Shown in pieces: positions 51,872-60,562 of a DNA stretch of 64,000 nt. The DNA comes from an uncultured Pseudomonadota bacterium. GTDB taxonomy: Bacteria; Pseudomonadota; Gammaproteobacteria; Burkholderiales; SG8-39. A program made the position numbers and the translations under genes. How positions within the stretch are numbered: the stretch's first letter is position 1; each line of letters opens with the position of its first letter. The DNA is taken from the NCBI GenBank assembly GCA_903921325.1, contig CAIXPL010000015.1, positions 1 to 64,000 of the forward strand. The letters are read 5' to 3'. Under the pieces are notes generated by a model, which ran no database searches, was not told the DNA's origin, and saw only the letters and a program-made list of their open reading frames with translations.

Positions 51872-52789
51872 CTACTTGATACCGGCTTCGCGGATGATGC
51901 TGTAGTCGGCGTCGCTCATGCGCACGAAGCGTTCGGAGTCAACATTGGCGAGAAATTTCACGCCCTCGGGATTGGACTCAAGTGTTGTAAAGGTCTGCAC
52001 GATCTTGTCTTTGAGCGGACCGCACAGTGTGTTGCGGAACACAAACGGATCCTGCGGCAACAGGGGTGAAGACCAAAGAATATTGAAATCGGCGAGTTTG
52101 GCCTTGCCTGAGGTAATCACATTCATGAAGCGGTGGCTCGCAACAAACGCGACATCGGCCTTGCCATCTTCAATGGCCAGTGTCGACAGGTCATGGCCGC
52201 CAGAAAAGGCAACCCGGCTGAAATATTGTTTGAGCGGGGTCTTGATGACTTTCTGCGCGAACACGGCCTCCGGTATCAGTGCCCCCGAGGTGCTGGCCGG
52301 ATCGACCAGCAGCATGACTGCACCGCGGGTCGATTCGATTGTTGTGTATTTGGAATCCTTGCGGCTGATGAACAGCGACTTGTAACCGGGGCCGGCATCC
52401 TGAATCCCGTTTTGCTTCTTGAAGTAGGTGGCAAACACTTCGATGGTGGCATCCTTGTTACGCGCAATGACGTAGGACTCAGGCCCCAGTACCGCGACAT
52501 CGGCCCATTTTCCGAGCAGTGCTTCGACCACCGATGAGTAGGACGTTGGCAGGTAGAACTCGATCTTCTTGCCGGTGTTCCTGGACAGCAGGTCGAGCAC
52601 GGGCTTGTAAAGATTCAGCTCACGTACCGACTCTTCACTTGGAATCAGCGAGAAGCGCAATACTTTGGGGTCCTCGCAACTCTGGGCTCGGCTCACGATC
52701 GGGGTCACTGCAATGACGAGAGCTGAAAGGATGAGTGCGAACGCGGCCCGGGCCGACGCGAGTGGGTGACGGTGCGAGCGTACTTGCAT
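51872..52789 (-). CDS. phnD: Phosphonate ABC transporter substrate-binding protein (PhnD)
   Basis: This 305-residue periplasmic protein has signal peptide FALILSALVIAVTPIVSRAQ then VLRFSLIPSEESVRELNLYK, KWADVAVLGPESYVIARNKD, LVDPASTSGALIPEAVF and LAIEDGKADVAFVASHRF. These match PhnD, which binds 2-aminoethylphosphonate and related compounds. It is the first gene of the phn operon. AGGATCTCCC precedes its ATG. The 139-base space to the divergent importer presumably carries the operon promoter; I see no convincing pair of boxes. Confidence 0.93.
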   Translation of the reverse strand: MQVRSHRHPLASARAAFALILSALVIAVTPIVSRAQSCEDPKVLRFSLIPSEESVRELNLYKPVLDLLSRNTGKKIEFYLPTSYSSVVEALLGKWADVAVLGPESYVIARNKDATIEVFATYFKKQNGIQDAGPGYKSLFISRKDSKYTTIESTRGAVMLLVDPASTSGALIPEAVFAQKVIKTPLKQYFSRVAFSGGHDLSTLAIEDGKADVAFVASHRFMNVITSGKAKLADFNILWSSPLLPQDPFVFRNTLCGPLKDKIVQTFTTLESNPEGVKFLANVDSERFVRMSDADYSIIREAGIK

Positions 52790-52928
52790 GAGGGAGATCC
52801 TTTGGGTTGCAATGCGGGCAGTTCATCCTAGGGCAGGGATATACTCGCGCCATATGAAAGTTCGGAGACATGATGACTGGTCAGGGCAAGTGCACTAAGC
52901 GCGCGGCGGTGTTTGCGGGGAGATCCTT

Positions 52929-53714
52929 GTGAGCGTTGCCCAGGCACCTTCGCCGGTGTTTGCGCTGCGTGACCTCGGCTATTCGGTCTCGATTCGCGAG
53001 GGGGTGCGCGAGATATTGGCTGGTGTGAGTTTTGAGCTTGCCGAGCGCGAGATCCTGAGCATCGTGGGGGCTTCAGGGACGGGGAAAACCTCCCTTCTGC
53101 GGATCGTCGCAGGCCTGGTTGCGCAATCCAGCGGGGAGCTCAGCTTTCGTGGCGTCCCGGTGAGTGGGCCCCCTCTGGGCGTGGCGGTGGTATTCCAGGA
53201 CTATGCCAATGCGCTCCTGCAATGGCGCACCGTGGCTGGCAATGTGTTGCTTGGCATTGAACGGCGCTTCAGCCGCGCGGAGTGCAACGATAGAGTCGCG
53301 AGCGCACTATCCCTCGTTGGGCTTGAACGGCATGCGCGTGATTACCCCTGGCAACTCTCTGGCGGCATGCAGCAGCGGGTGCAGATTGCCCGCGCGCTTG
53401 CGCTCGCCCCCTCGGTCCTATTGATGGATGAACCGTTCGCATCGCTCGATGCCTTGACGAAATCGAGCTTGCAGGACGAGATGTTGCGCTTGCGTGATGA
53501 GACCGGGGCAAGCTTTGTGTTCATCACCCACGATATCGAAGAGGCCATCTACCTGGGCGATCGTGTTGCCGTTCTGCGTGGCCGGCCCGGCACCATTGCC
53601 GAGTGTCACCCAGTCGGCCTTGGCCGCGAGCGCGATCAGGTGGGCACCCGCGCGGCACCTGAGTTCTTGCGCCTGCGGCAGCATTTGCATGGAGCCATCG
53701 GAGCGCACGCATGA
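52929..53714 (+). CDS. ABC transporter ATPase (nitrate/sulfonate/taurine type)
   Basis: This 261-residue ATPase is of the SsuB/TauB group. It has Walker A GASGTGKTS, Q-loop VVFQDYANALLQWRTV, signature LSGGMQQRVQIARALALAPS, Walker B LLMDEPFASLDALTK and H-loop FITHDIEEA. The start is GTG with GGGGAGATCC before it. It overlaps the first permease gene as ATGA and begins a four-gene importer operon, divergent from the phosphonate operon. Substrate cannot be fixed from the ATPase; sulfonates, nitrate and pyrimidines use this class. Confidence 0.92.
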   Translation: MSVAQAPSPVFALRDLGYSVSIREGVREILAGVSFELAEREILSIVGASGTGKTSLLRIVAGLVAQSSGELSFRGVPVSGPPLGVAVVFQDYANALLQWRTVAGNVLLGIERRFSRAECNDRVASALSLVGLERHARDYPWQLSGGMQQRVQIARALALAPSVLLMDEPFASLDALTKSSLQDEMLRLRDETGASFVFITHDIEEAIYLGDRVAVLRGRPGTIAECHPVGLGRERDQVGTRAAPEFLRLRQHLHGAIGAHA

Positions 53715-54490
53715 ACGCGCGGCCGCTATTGAGCGGCCTGGGGGGTATCGGACTCTTTCTCGGCCTATGGCAACTCATCATTGGCAGCGGGCTGATCGAG
53801 TATGATTTTCTGCCCTCGCCCTGGGCGATTCTGGGCGGATTGTGGGCGATGCTCGGTGACCGCGAGTTTTATGAAGAGGCGCTGCATACATTGGCCGCGA
53901 CTTTGGGCGGCTGGGTCATCGCTGTGGTGCTAGGTGTGGGACTCGGAGCGTTACTGGGAAGTTCAACCACCTGCCGTCGCTATAGCCTCGCTAGCGTTGA
54001 AGTGCTGCGCCCGTTGCCTGCAGTGGCTTTTGTGCCGCTTGCCTTGTTGCTATTCGGGTTTTCCCTGCAGATGGAATTGCTGGTGATCGTGGCGCCAGCC
54101 CTGTGGCCCTCGCTCATCAACACAATGGAAGGGTTTGCGGGCGTGCCACAACGGCTGAGCGATGTCGCGGCGTCGTTTCGTTTGAGTCCGATCGAGCGTT
54201 TGCTGCGTATCGATTTACCGGCCGCCGCGCCCTCGGTGCTGGTCGGACTGCGGCTCAGTCTCTCACTGGCGCTCGTGATGTCGGTGGTTGCGGAAATGGT
54301 CGGTAATCCGCAAGGGCTTGGCTATGGCCTGGTACGCGAGCAGCAGGCACTCAACCCGGAACGAATGTTTGGCTATGTACTCGTGATCGGCCTGGTGGGG
54401 GTCTGTCTGAACGCGATCTTGGTCATGGCCAGTGGCTGGATACTGCCGGGACAGTTTCGCCGTCCGCAGGCTGGATGGGATACACCATGA
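53711..54490 (+). CDS. ABC transporter permease (SsuC-like), first
   Basis: This 259-residue binding-protein-dependent permease has about six helices. LHTLAATLGGWVIAVVLGVG is the first core helix region, and SFRLSPIERLLRIDLPAAAP the EAA-type loop. PLPAVAFVPLALLLFGFS is typical of SsuC/TauC. It overlaps its neighbours on both sides as ATGA. A second, different permease follows, whereas most sulfonate importers use one permease as a homodimer. Confidence 0.92.
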   Translation: MNARPLLSGLGGIGLFLGLWQLIIGSGLIEYDFLPSPWAILGGLWAMLGDREFYEEALHTLAATLGGWVIAVVLGVGLGALLGSSTTCRRYSLASVEVLRPLPAVAFVPLALLLFGFSLQMELLVIVAPALWPSLINTMEGFAGVPQRLSDVAASFRLSPIERLLRIDLPAAAPSVLVGLRLSLSLALVMSVVAEMVGNPQGLGYGLVREQQALNPERMFGYVLVIGLVGVCLNAILVMASGWILPGQFRRPQAGWDTP

Positions 54491-55248
54491 ATCGCCTGCT
54501 GCCGGCCTGGGTCGGGCTGGCGCCCCTTGCGGCCGTGCTCGTGCTCTGGCAACTGCTGGCGCCTGCCAATGCGCCGAATTTTCCGCCGCCGCTCGCCTGG
54601 TGGCGGGCGGTCGTCACCTTAGCCACCAACGGGTCGTTGCTGCCCGCAGTAGTTGAAACCTTGTGGACGTTTGCCCTCGGCCTCTTCATCGCGACGGTGG
54701 CCGGGTTTGCCTTGGGTATCCTGATCGGCACAGTGCGCGCGGTGCGCGAGTGGAGTGGCTTGTTGCTCGAATTCCTGCGTGCCTTGCCACCACCGGTCGT
54801 GGTGCCCATTGCGGCGCTGATGATGGGCTTTTCACCGTCGATGAAACTCACCGTGATCGCGGTGACCGCAGCCTGGCCGATTCTCCTCAATACGGTCGCC
54901 GGGGTACAGGCCGTGCCCGCCTTGCTGTCAGAGGCTGCCCGTTCACTGCATCTGTCCTGGTATCGACGGGTGCGACATATCGTGGTGCCAGCCAGCGTTC
55001 CTGCGCTGTTGGTCGGGCTGCGCGTGGCAGTGTCCCTGGCAATCGTGATCACCTTGCTGGTGGAAATCTTTACGGCGTTGCCCGGCATCGGAGTGCTGAT
55101 GGTGCAAGGGCAGCGCAACTACAATTCAGCGCAGGTCTTTGGCCTGCTTGCGCTCGTCGGTGTACTTGCCTATGCACTCACCTTGATGTTCGCAGTGATC
55201 GAGGGGGTGGTGCTGAGTCGTTGGCCCCCGCGGGTCGCCAGACGCTAG
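54487..55248 (+). CDS. ABC transporter permease (SsuC-like), second
   Basis: This 253-residue permease has VVETLWTFALGLFIATVAGF, FLRALPPPVVVPIAALMMGF and SLHLSWYRRVRHIVVPASVP (EAA loop). It is related to, but clearly different from, the preceding permease. The start ATG overlaps the upstream stop as ATGA; a codon set four positions earlier is inferior. It presumably forms a heterodimer with its neighbour. A 165-base gap precedes the binding-protein gene. Confidence 0.91.
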   Translation: MNRLLPAWVGLAPLAAVLVLWQLLAPANAPNFPPPLAWWRAVVTLATNGSLLPAVVETLWTFALGLFIATVAGFALGILIGTVRAVREWSGLLLEFLRALPPPVVVPIAALMMGFSPSMKLTVIAVTAAWPILLNTVAGVQAVPALLSEAARSLHLSWYRRVRHIVVPASVPALLVGLRVAVSLAIVITLLVEIFTALPGIGVLMVQGQRNYNSAQVFGLLALVGVLAYALTLMFAVIEGVVLSRWPPRVARR

Positions 55249-55413
55249 GCACGGGTGCCTTGCCGATGCCGACCTGCTGAGATGTGCGCGAGGGGATGAG
55301 CGGTGCGAACTCTGTCTCGGTCGTATCCCGAAGCGTGCGACCGCGATGGCATCTGGTGGCGTCGGGTTTGGTAATTGGGCATGATTTCATCAATGATCGT
55401 AGAGGGGACAAAC

Positions 55414-56400
55414 ATGGCAGCACATCGCGAACACCGGTCAGGGGTCATTCATCACCTCCGCGTTGCATCGTTTGGTTTGGCCATTGCGCTGGCCGTAGGT
55501 GGCTTGAGCTCAGCACAGGCGCAAACGGCCGGAGGGGCCCGAACCGCGTTACGGGTCGCCTACATCCCAGTCATCCCCTGGCTCACCGCCTGGATTGCCA
55601 AAGACCGCGGGTTTTTCGAACAGCATGGACTCGACGTGTCGCTTACGCTGATCCAGAACATTTCGTTACTACCCCCGACCATGGGGCGCCAGTTCGATAT
55701 CGCGGCGAGCACGCCTCCAGATCTGCTGAAAGCCTCGTTGAGTAGCCTTGATGTGGTGGCGGTATCGGGCAATACGGTTGAGCCCACGGCCAACCAGTCG
55801 ATGCAGCTGATCGTGCGGGCCGACTCGGGCATCAAGGGTCCGAAGGATCTGGTTGGCAAACTCGTCGCCGCACCGACCATCGGCGCCGTGATGCATGCGG
55901 CCACGCTCTATTGGCTCAAAACAAACGGGGTAGACCCCAACTCGATCCGGGCGATTGAGGTGCCCTTTCCGAACATGGGCGATCAGTTGAAAGCCGGACG
56001 CGTCGATGCCATCGAAATTCTGCATCCCTTTGTCGGACAACTGCTCGCGGCGGGCAATGTCACGATCGGCAACCCGATGTTGAGCGTCGCTGATCCGGGC
56101 CTGTTTACCTTCTGGATTGCACAAGGCGCCTGGGCGCGTGCCAATCCGGCGGTGATCGCGCAATGGACCGCAGCGCTAAACGATGCCAAGCATTTTGTGG
56201 AAACCAATCCCACCGAAGCACGCACGATCCTTGGCAAGTACACCAAGCTGCCTGATGCAGTGACCCAGAAGATTCCGTTCCCGGCCTACGATATCAGCAT
56301 CGCGCCCGGCCAACTGGATGTGTGGGTAAAAGTATTGCGTGAGATCGGACAACTGGCCGGGCCGGTCGATGTCTCGCGTCTGGTGGTGAGCGCAAAATAG
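55414..56400 (+). CDS. ABC transporter substrate-binding protein (NMT1/SsuA type)
   Basis: This 328-residue periplasmic protein has signal peptide VASFGLAIALAVGGLSSAQA then LRVAYIPVIPWLTAWIAKDR, GFFEQHGLDVSLTLIQN, PTMGRQFDIAASTPPDLL and LVGKLVAAPTIGAVMHAATL. These mark the type II binding-protein fold used by nitrate, sulfonate, taurine and thiamine-precursor importers. AGAGGGGAC lies before the ATG at 55414; the frame opens 13 codons earlier. A flavin oxidoreductase gene follows by 106 bases, so the ligand may be its substrate. Confidence 0.91.
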   Translation: MAAHREHRSGVIHHLRVASFGLAIALAVGGLSSAQAQTAGGARTALRVAYIPVIPWLTAWIAKDRGFFEQHGLDVSLTLIQNISLLPPTMGRQFDIAASTPPDLLKASLSSLDVVAVSGNTVEPTANQSMQLIVRADSGIKGPKDLVGKLVAAPTIGAVMHAATLYWLKTNGVDPNSIRAIEVPFPNMGDQLKAGRVDAIEILHPFVGQLLAAGNVTIGNPMLSVADPGLFTFWIAQGAWARANPAVIAQWTAALNDAKHFVETNPTEARTILGKYTKLPDAVTQKIPFPAYDISIAPGQLDVWVKVLREIGQLAGPVDVSRLVVSAK

Positions 56401-56506
56401 CGAGCGGGTGATACGGCCTGTGCATGGCGTGGTCAGGTGATCGCCAGCGCAGCCTGGATATCGAGCCGGTCAGAGTTTGCTGCCTGTCGTTTGAGGACTG
56501 TTGACA

Positions 56507-57505
56507 ATGGAAGTCGGATTTTTTTATTGGCCATTCAGTGTTGAACTCACTCGGGGCATGGCCGAAGCGGCCGAGCGCTGGGGCTATGACATGGTCGGCG
56601 TGGCCGATACGCCCGGCAATGCGATGGACCCCTGGGTAAGTGCAACACTCCTGGCCGAACACACGCAGCATCCGAAGATCGCCATCTGTGTCACCAACCT
56701 CACCAGCCGTCACCCGGCGGTGAGTGCGGCGGCGATTGCATCGATCGATCTTCTCGCGGGAGGCCGCGCGTTGATTGGCATAGGGGCGGGTAACAGCGGC
56801 ACCCGCAATCTGGGCTTGCGCGGATCGAAAGCTGCGGAGTTGAAGGAAGGCGTCGAGTTTCTGCGCACGGCCTTGAGTGGCCAGCCTGCCACCTACCAAG
56901 GCGCGACCACCCACCTGCCATGGGTCAAGCGCGCGCCGCCGGTGTTTCAGGCCGCATCGCTGCCGCGCTCACTTGAAGTGGCCGGCGAAGCGGCCGATGG
57001 CGTGTTTGCCAATTACGGGCTCGATGCCGCGAGCCTCGCGGCCTCGACCGAATTCGTTGCCCGTGGGGCGCGGCAGGCCGGGCGCGCAACCAGCCCTGAT
57101 GTGTGGCAAATCTCGTGTCTGGATTGTCACGAGGACCGCGAGGTGGCGCGGCGCAAGGTGGGCGCGATACTCGCGTTCGTATCGGGTTATGTGATTGGCA
57201 CCGGCAATATGGCTGAACGCGGCGTGCCCGAGCAGTTTGTCGGGCCGATGCAGGAACTGCGCCGGCGCTACAGCACGCGTCCGGGCGATGCCGATGCCCG
57301 CATGGTCGAGGAGCTGGGTCTGTTTGATTACCTGGCCGGGCGACTTGCGATCTGGGGCAATGTCGAGGACTGCCTGGCGCAGGCGCTGGCAGCCAAGCAG
57401 GCCGGGGCGAAGCGATTGATGTTTACGGTGAGCCTCGCCGCCGATCCGGTGCAGACGGTTAATCTGTTCGGTGAGCATGTGCTGCCGCACTTGCGCGCGG
57501 ACTGA
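56507..57505 (+). CDS. LLM-class flavin-dependent oxidoreductase
   Basis: This 332-residue luciferase-like enzyme starts MEVGFFYWPFSVELTRGMAE and shows LTSRHPAVSAAAIASIDLLA, GRALIGIGAGNSGTRNLGL and AGEAADGVFANYGLDAA. This is the TIM-barrel pattern of FMN- or F420-dependent LLM enzymes such as SsuD relatives. It is not close in sequence to the LLM protein at 1999-3084. The ATG has GAGGA upstream. It probably oxidises the compound brought in by the preceding ABC importer; sulfonate desulfonation is one option and not proven. Confidence 0.88.
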   Translation: MEVGFFYWPFSVELTRGMAEAAERWGYDMVGVADTPGNAMDPWVSATLLAEHTQHPKIAICVTNLTSRHPAVSAAAIASIDLLAGGRALIGIGAGNSGTRNLGLRGSKAAELKEGVEFLRTALSGQPATYQGATTHLPWVKRAPPVFQAASLPRSLEVAGEAADGVFANYGLDAASLAASTEFVARGARQAGRATSPDVWQISCLDCHEDREVARRKVGAILAFVSGYVIGTGNMAERGVPEQFVGPMQELRRRYSTRPGDADARMVEELGLFDYLAGRLAIWGNVEDCLAQALAAKQAGAKRLMFTVSLAADPVQTVNLFGEHVLPHLRAD

Positions 57506-57626
57506 GTAGGACGGATTCTCGATTTCGCATGATGTGACTATGCTGATGTGCTCAAACCGACATGTTGAGTGAACGGATGTGCGCAAAAATTGCGTGCGTT
57601 GTGCCTCATGACCGGCCGAGGCCGCC

Positions 57627-58019
57627 GTGAGCGAACCTGCGAGCGAACGGATTCGGGTCGACAAGTGGCTGTGGGCCGCCCGTTTCTACAAAACCCGAAC
57701 GTTGGCTACTGAAGCGGTCGAGGGCGGCCACGCGCAAGTCAATGGCCTGCGGGTGAAGCCGGCCAAGGAAGTGCGCGCGGGCGACCGCATCAACCTGGTC
57801 ATAGGGTCGGTGTCGCGCACCTTGATCGTCCAGGGCATCGCCGAGCGCCGTGGTTCGGCACCGGTGGCAGCCACTCTGTACACCGAAACCGAAGAAAGCG
57901 TGCTCGCGCGCGAACGCGAGCGCGATATGCGCCGTTTTGCCGGGGCGCCCGAGGCCGATCGACATGGACGGCCGACCAAGCGTGATCGACGAGCGATCGA
58001 GCGGTTCCGCAAGGGTTGA
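57627..58019 (+). CDS. hslR: S4-domain RNA-binding protein Hsp15-like
   Basis: This 130-residue protein begins with an S4 domain (IRVDKWLWAARFYKTRTLAT then EAVEGGHAQVNGLRVKPAKE VRAGDRI), then a basic C-terminus GRPTKRDRRAIERFRKG. In E. coli Hsp15 binds stalled 50S subunits carrying peptidyl-tRNA. The start is GTG. It stands between unrelated catabolic genes, separated by 121 and 197 bases, and so is probably transcribed alone. Confidence 0.9.
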   Translation: MSEPASERIRVDKWLWAARFYKTRTLATEAVEGGHAQVNGLRVKPAKEVRAGDRINLVIGSVSRTLIVQGIAERRGSAPVAATLYTETEESVLARERERDMRRFAGAPEADRHGRPTKRDRRAIERFRKG

Positions 58020-58216
58020 CAGGTGCACTGGCGGCGCAAAGGGAGAAGCAGTGACTACAATTCGCGCATCCAATGACACAATCCGGCGCATCGACGTTTT
58101 GAGGCGAACCGATACAAACCCTGCCGCATGCCGAAGCCCACTCACCGATTGGTCCGTGTCCGCACTTTACGAATCACACCAGAACTCAGCTAACCGATCA
58201 TACCCAGGAGTCATGC

Positions 58217-59221
58217 ATGATCATCGATTGTCACGGTCATTACACCACGGCACCCAAGGAACTCGAGAGCTACCGCAAGCAGCAATTGTCGCTCGCCGAT
58301 GACCCGAATCTGTCCAAGGGCGTGCTCGGTATTACCGATGATCAGATTCGCGACAGTCTGGAAGGGGCGCAATTGCGCATTCAGCGCGAGCGCGGCACCG
58401 ATCTGACGATTTTCTCGCCGCGCGCCAGTGCCATGGGTCATCACCAGGGCAATGAGCGCACCAGCCTCTTCTGGTCCGAGCACTGCAACGAAATGATCCA
58501 TCGGGTGTGCAATCTCTACCCGAAAAATTTTGTTGGCGTGTGCCAGTTGCCGCAAAGTCCGGGCAAGCCACCCAAGGATAGTCTGGGTGAGCTCGAGCGC
58601 TGCGTCCGCGAGTTCGGTTTCATCGGCTGCAATCTGAACCCGGACCCCTCGGGCGGGCATTGGTCCGATCCGCCACTCACCGATCGCTGGTGGTATCCGG
58701 TCTACGAAAAAATGGTCGAACTCGATGTGCCGGCCATGGTGCATGTGAGCGGTTCGTGCAACCCGAACTTTCATGCCACGGGCGCGCATTACATGAACGC
58801 TGATACGACTGCGGTGATGCAGTTCATCACATCTGACCTGTTCCGCGATTTTCCTACGCTCAAATTCATCATCCCGCACGGCGGCGGCGCGGTGCCTTAT
58901 CACTGGGGACGCTACCGCGGCCTGGCTCAGGACATGGGCAAACCGCCGCTGAAAGACTGGCTGCTCAACAACGTGTATTTCGATACCTGTGTCTATCATC
59001 AGCCCGGTATCGATCTGCTGCTCAAGGTCATCCCTGCGGATAACATTCTGTTTGCCTCCGAAGTGGTTGGCGCGGTCCGCGGCATCGATCCTGAGACCGG
59101 TTACTACTACGATGACACCAAGCGGTATATCGATGCGGTCGACTGGCTCAGTGCCGAGGACAAGCACAAGATTTTTGAGGGCAATGTGAGCAAGGTGTTC
59201 CCGCGCTTCAAGGCGGCCTGA
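58217..59221 (+). CDS. ligJ: Amidohydrolase, 4-oxalomesaconate hydratase (LigJ)-like
   Basis: This 334-residue protein starts MIIDCHGHYTTAPKELESYR and continues with ERGTDLTIFSPRASAMGHHQ, GCNLNPDPSGGHW, MVHVSGSCNPNFH, FIIPHGGGAVPYHWGRYRG and a late ILFASEVVGAVRGIDPETG. This follows LigJ of Sphingobium nearly block by block (DCHGH, LNPDP, SHGGGAIPYQLGR, GxxIDPATG). LigJ hydrates 4-oxalomesaconate in the protocatechuate 4,5-cleavage and gallate pathways. The aldolase (LigK/GalC) and dioxygenase are not in the window; the next gene is a Rieske oxygenase 22 bases away. Related enzymes in other pathways cannot be excluded. Confidence 0.82.
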   Translation: MIIDCHGHYTTAPKELESYRKQQLSLADDPNLSKGVLGITDDQIRDSLEGAQLRIQRERGTDLTIFSPRASAMGHHQGNERTSLFWSEHCNEMIHRVCNLYPKNFVGVCQLPQSPGKPPKDSLGELERCVREFGFIGCNLNPDPSGGHWSDPPLTDRWWYPVYEKMVELDVPAMVHVSGSCNPNFHATGAHYMNADTTAVMQFITSDLFRDFPTLKFIIPHGGGAVPYHWGRYRGLAQDMGKPPLKDWLLNNVYFDTCVYHQPGIDLLLKVIPADNILFASEVVGAVRGIDPETGYYYDDTKRYIDAVDWLSAEDKHKIFEGNVSKVFPRFKAA

Positions 59222-59243
59222 GCATTACAGACCGACGCGCGCC

Positions 59244-60275
59244 ATGTTCCTGCGCAACTGCTGGTATGTCGTGGCCTGGGATCACGAAATTCCGGCCCAG
59301 GGGCTGTTTGCGCGCCGCGTGATCGGTGAGCCTCTGGTGCTGTTTCGCGCAAGTGATGGCAGCGTGGTGGCGCTGGAGGATCGCTGCTGTCATCGACTGG
59401 CACCGCTGTCGCGGGGACGCATCGAGGACGGTTGCCTGCGCTGTGGTTATCACGGACTGCTCTTTGATCGTGCCGGGCGCTGCATCGAGGTGCCTGGCAT
59501 GGAGCAGGTGCCGGCGGGTACCCAGGTGCGGGCCTATCCAGTTCGCGTGCACCATCGCTGGGTGTTTGTCTGGATGGGGGAGCCTGAACAGGCCAACGAC
59601 GCCTGGCTTCCAGACAATCACTCGTGCGACTCCCCGGACTGGGTCTATCGCCCGGGTTACCTGCACTATGACGTGCCGTGGCAACTGGTCTGCGACAATC
59701 TTCTAGACTTCTCGCACCTAAGTTACGTGCATGAGAAGACCCTGGGTGGGACCCCTGCCATTGCGCGGGCCCGCCCCGCGATTGAGGCCATTGAGCGCGG
59801 ATTGCGTATTGCCCGGCATGTGTCAGGGGTGCCGCCCCCACCGTATTACTCGGCGCTGCGTGAGTTCAAGGGTCTGATTGATCGCTGGCTGGTGTATGAC
59901 TTCGTGCTGCCCGCGACACTGCTGATGGATTCAGGCGGTTGCGAGCAGGGCGCCTCGCCCGATGATCCAGAACGTTCGGTGCATCTGCACAGCTGTCAGG
60001 CGCTGACACCGGAGTCCGAATCGAGTACGCATTATTTCTTTCAGCAAGCCCACCCGGCTCATCTGGGCGATGCGGCGATGACTGAAGGCCTATATCAGGG
60101 CGTGGTGCGCGCCTTTGAAGAAGACCGCGACATGATCAGTGCGCAATATGAGCGGGTACGTGAGCACGGCGAGGGTGCGATGCAAAGTCTCCCGATGGAC
60201 GCAGCGCTATTGCGATTTCGCCAGTTGATCGCTAGAGAATGTGCCAGAGAGCGCACTGGCCAGGAGACGCGCTGA
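59244..60275 (+). CDS. Rieske non-heme iron oxygenase, VanA-like
   Basis: This 343-residue oxygenase subunit has an N-terminal Rieske domain (about 1-110: CCHRLAPLSRG and CGYHGLLF give the C-x-H and C-x2-H ligands) and a catalytic domain with the mononuclear iron motif DNLLDFSHLSYVHEKTLGG (Asp and two His). It resembles vanillate O-demethylase (VanA) in length and layout. No VanB-type reductase is adjacent. It starts 22 bases after the LigJ-like gene and may share its transcript, which suggests turnover of a methoxylated or related aromatic acid. The substrate is open. Confidence 0.9.
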   Translation: MFLRNCWYVVAWDHEIPAQGLFARRVIGEPLVLFRASDGSVVALEDRCCHRLAPLSRGRIEDGCLRCGYHGLLFDRAGRCIEVPGMEQVPAGTQVRAYPVRVHHRWVFVWMGEPEQANDAWLPDNHSCDSPDWVYRPGYLHYDVPWQLVCDNLLDFSHLSYVHEKTLGGTPAIARARPAIEAIERGLRIARHVSGVPPPPYYSALREFKGLIDRWLVYDFVLPATLLMDSGGCEQGASPDDPERSVHLHSCQALTPESESSTHYFFQQAHPAHLGDAAMTEGLYQGVVRAFEEDRDMISAQYERVREHGEGAMQSLPMDAALLRFRQLIARECARERTGQETR

Positions 60276-60562
60276 ACCCGGAGTCTGCGATTACGGCGAA
60301 CACTTGGATGCTCGGCGAGGGCGGCGAGACATGCGCGCCCTGGCGCCCGCCCGCCGATCCCGTCATCGCAGAGGATTATTCGCCAGCAGCAGCCTTTGCC
60401 AGTACGCGACTCTTGAGCGGCGATTGTGACCGTCCGCTCACCCCGGTGCATTCACTTTAGCCCGCTCACCGCAACCGACTCAGCGAGCATGATGCACTCT
60501 TTTGAGGCGCGCCGCGGCCCTCCGGGTATGTCAGAATTCTGCTCAGGAAGAGGGGAGGTTGT

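Noticed and set aside
58211-59167. 318-codon minus-strand open frame
   Set aside because: It mirrors the LigJ-like gene base for base; the plus frame has the enzyme motifs, the minus frame none.
60276-60562. Possible small gene after the Rieske oxygenase (frame with TANTWMLGEGGE)
   Set aside because: It overlaps the oxygenase end, lacks a start with ribosome site, and matches nothing I know.
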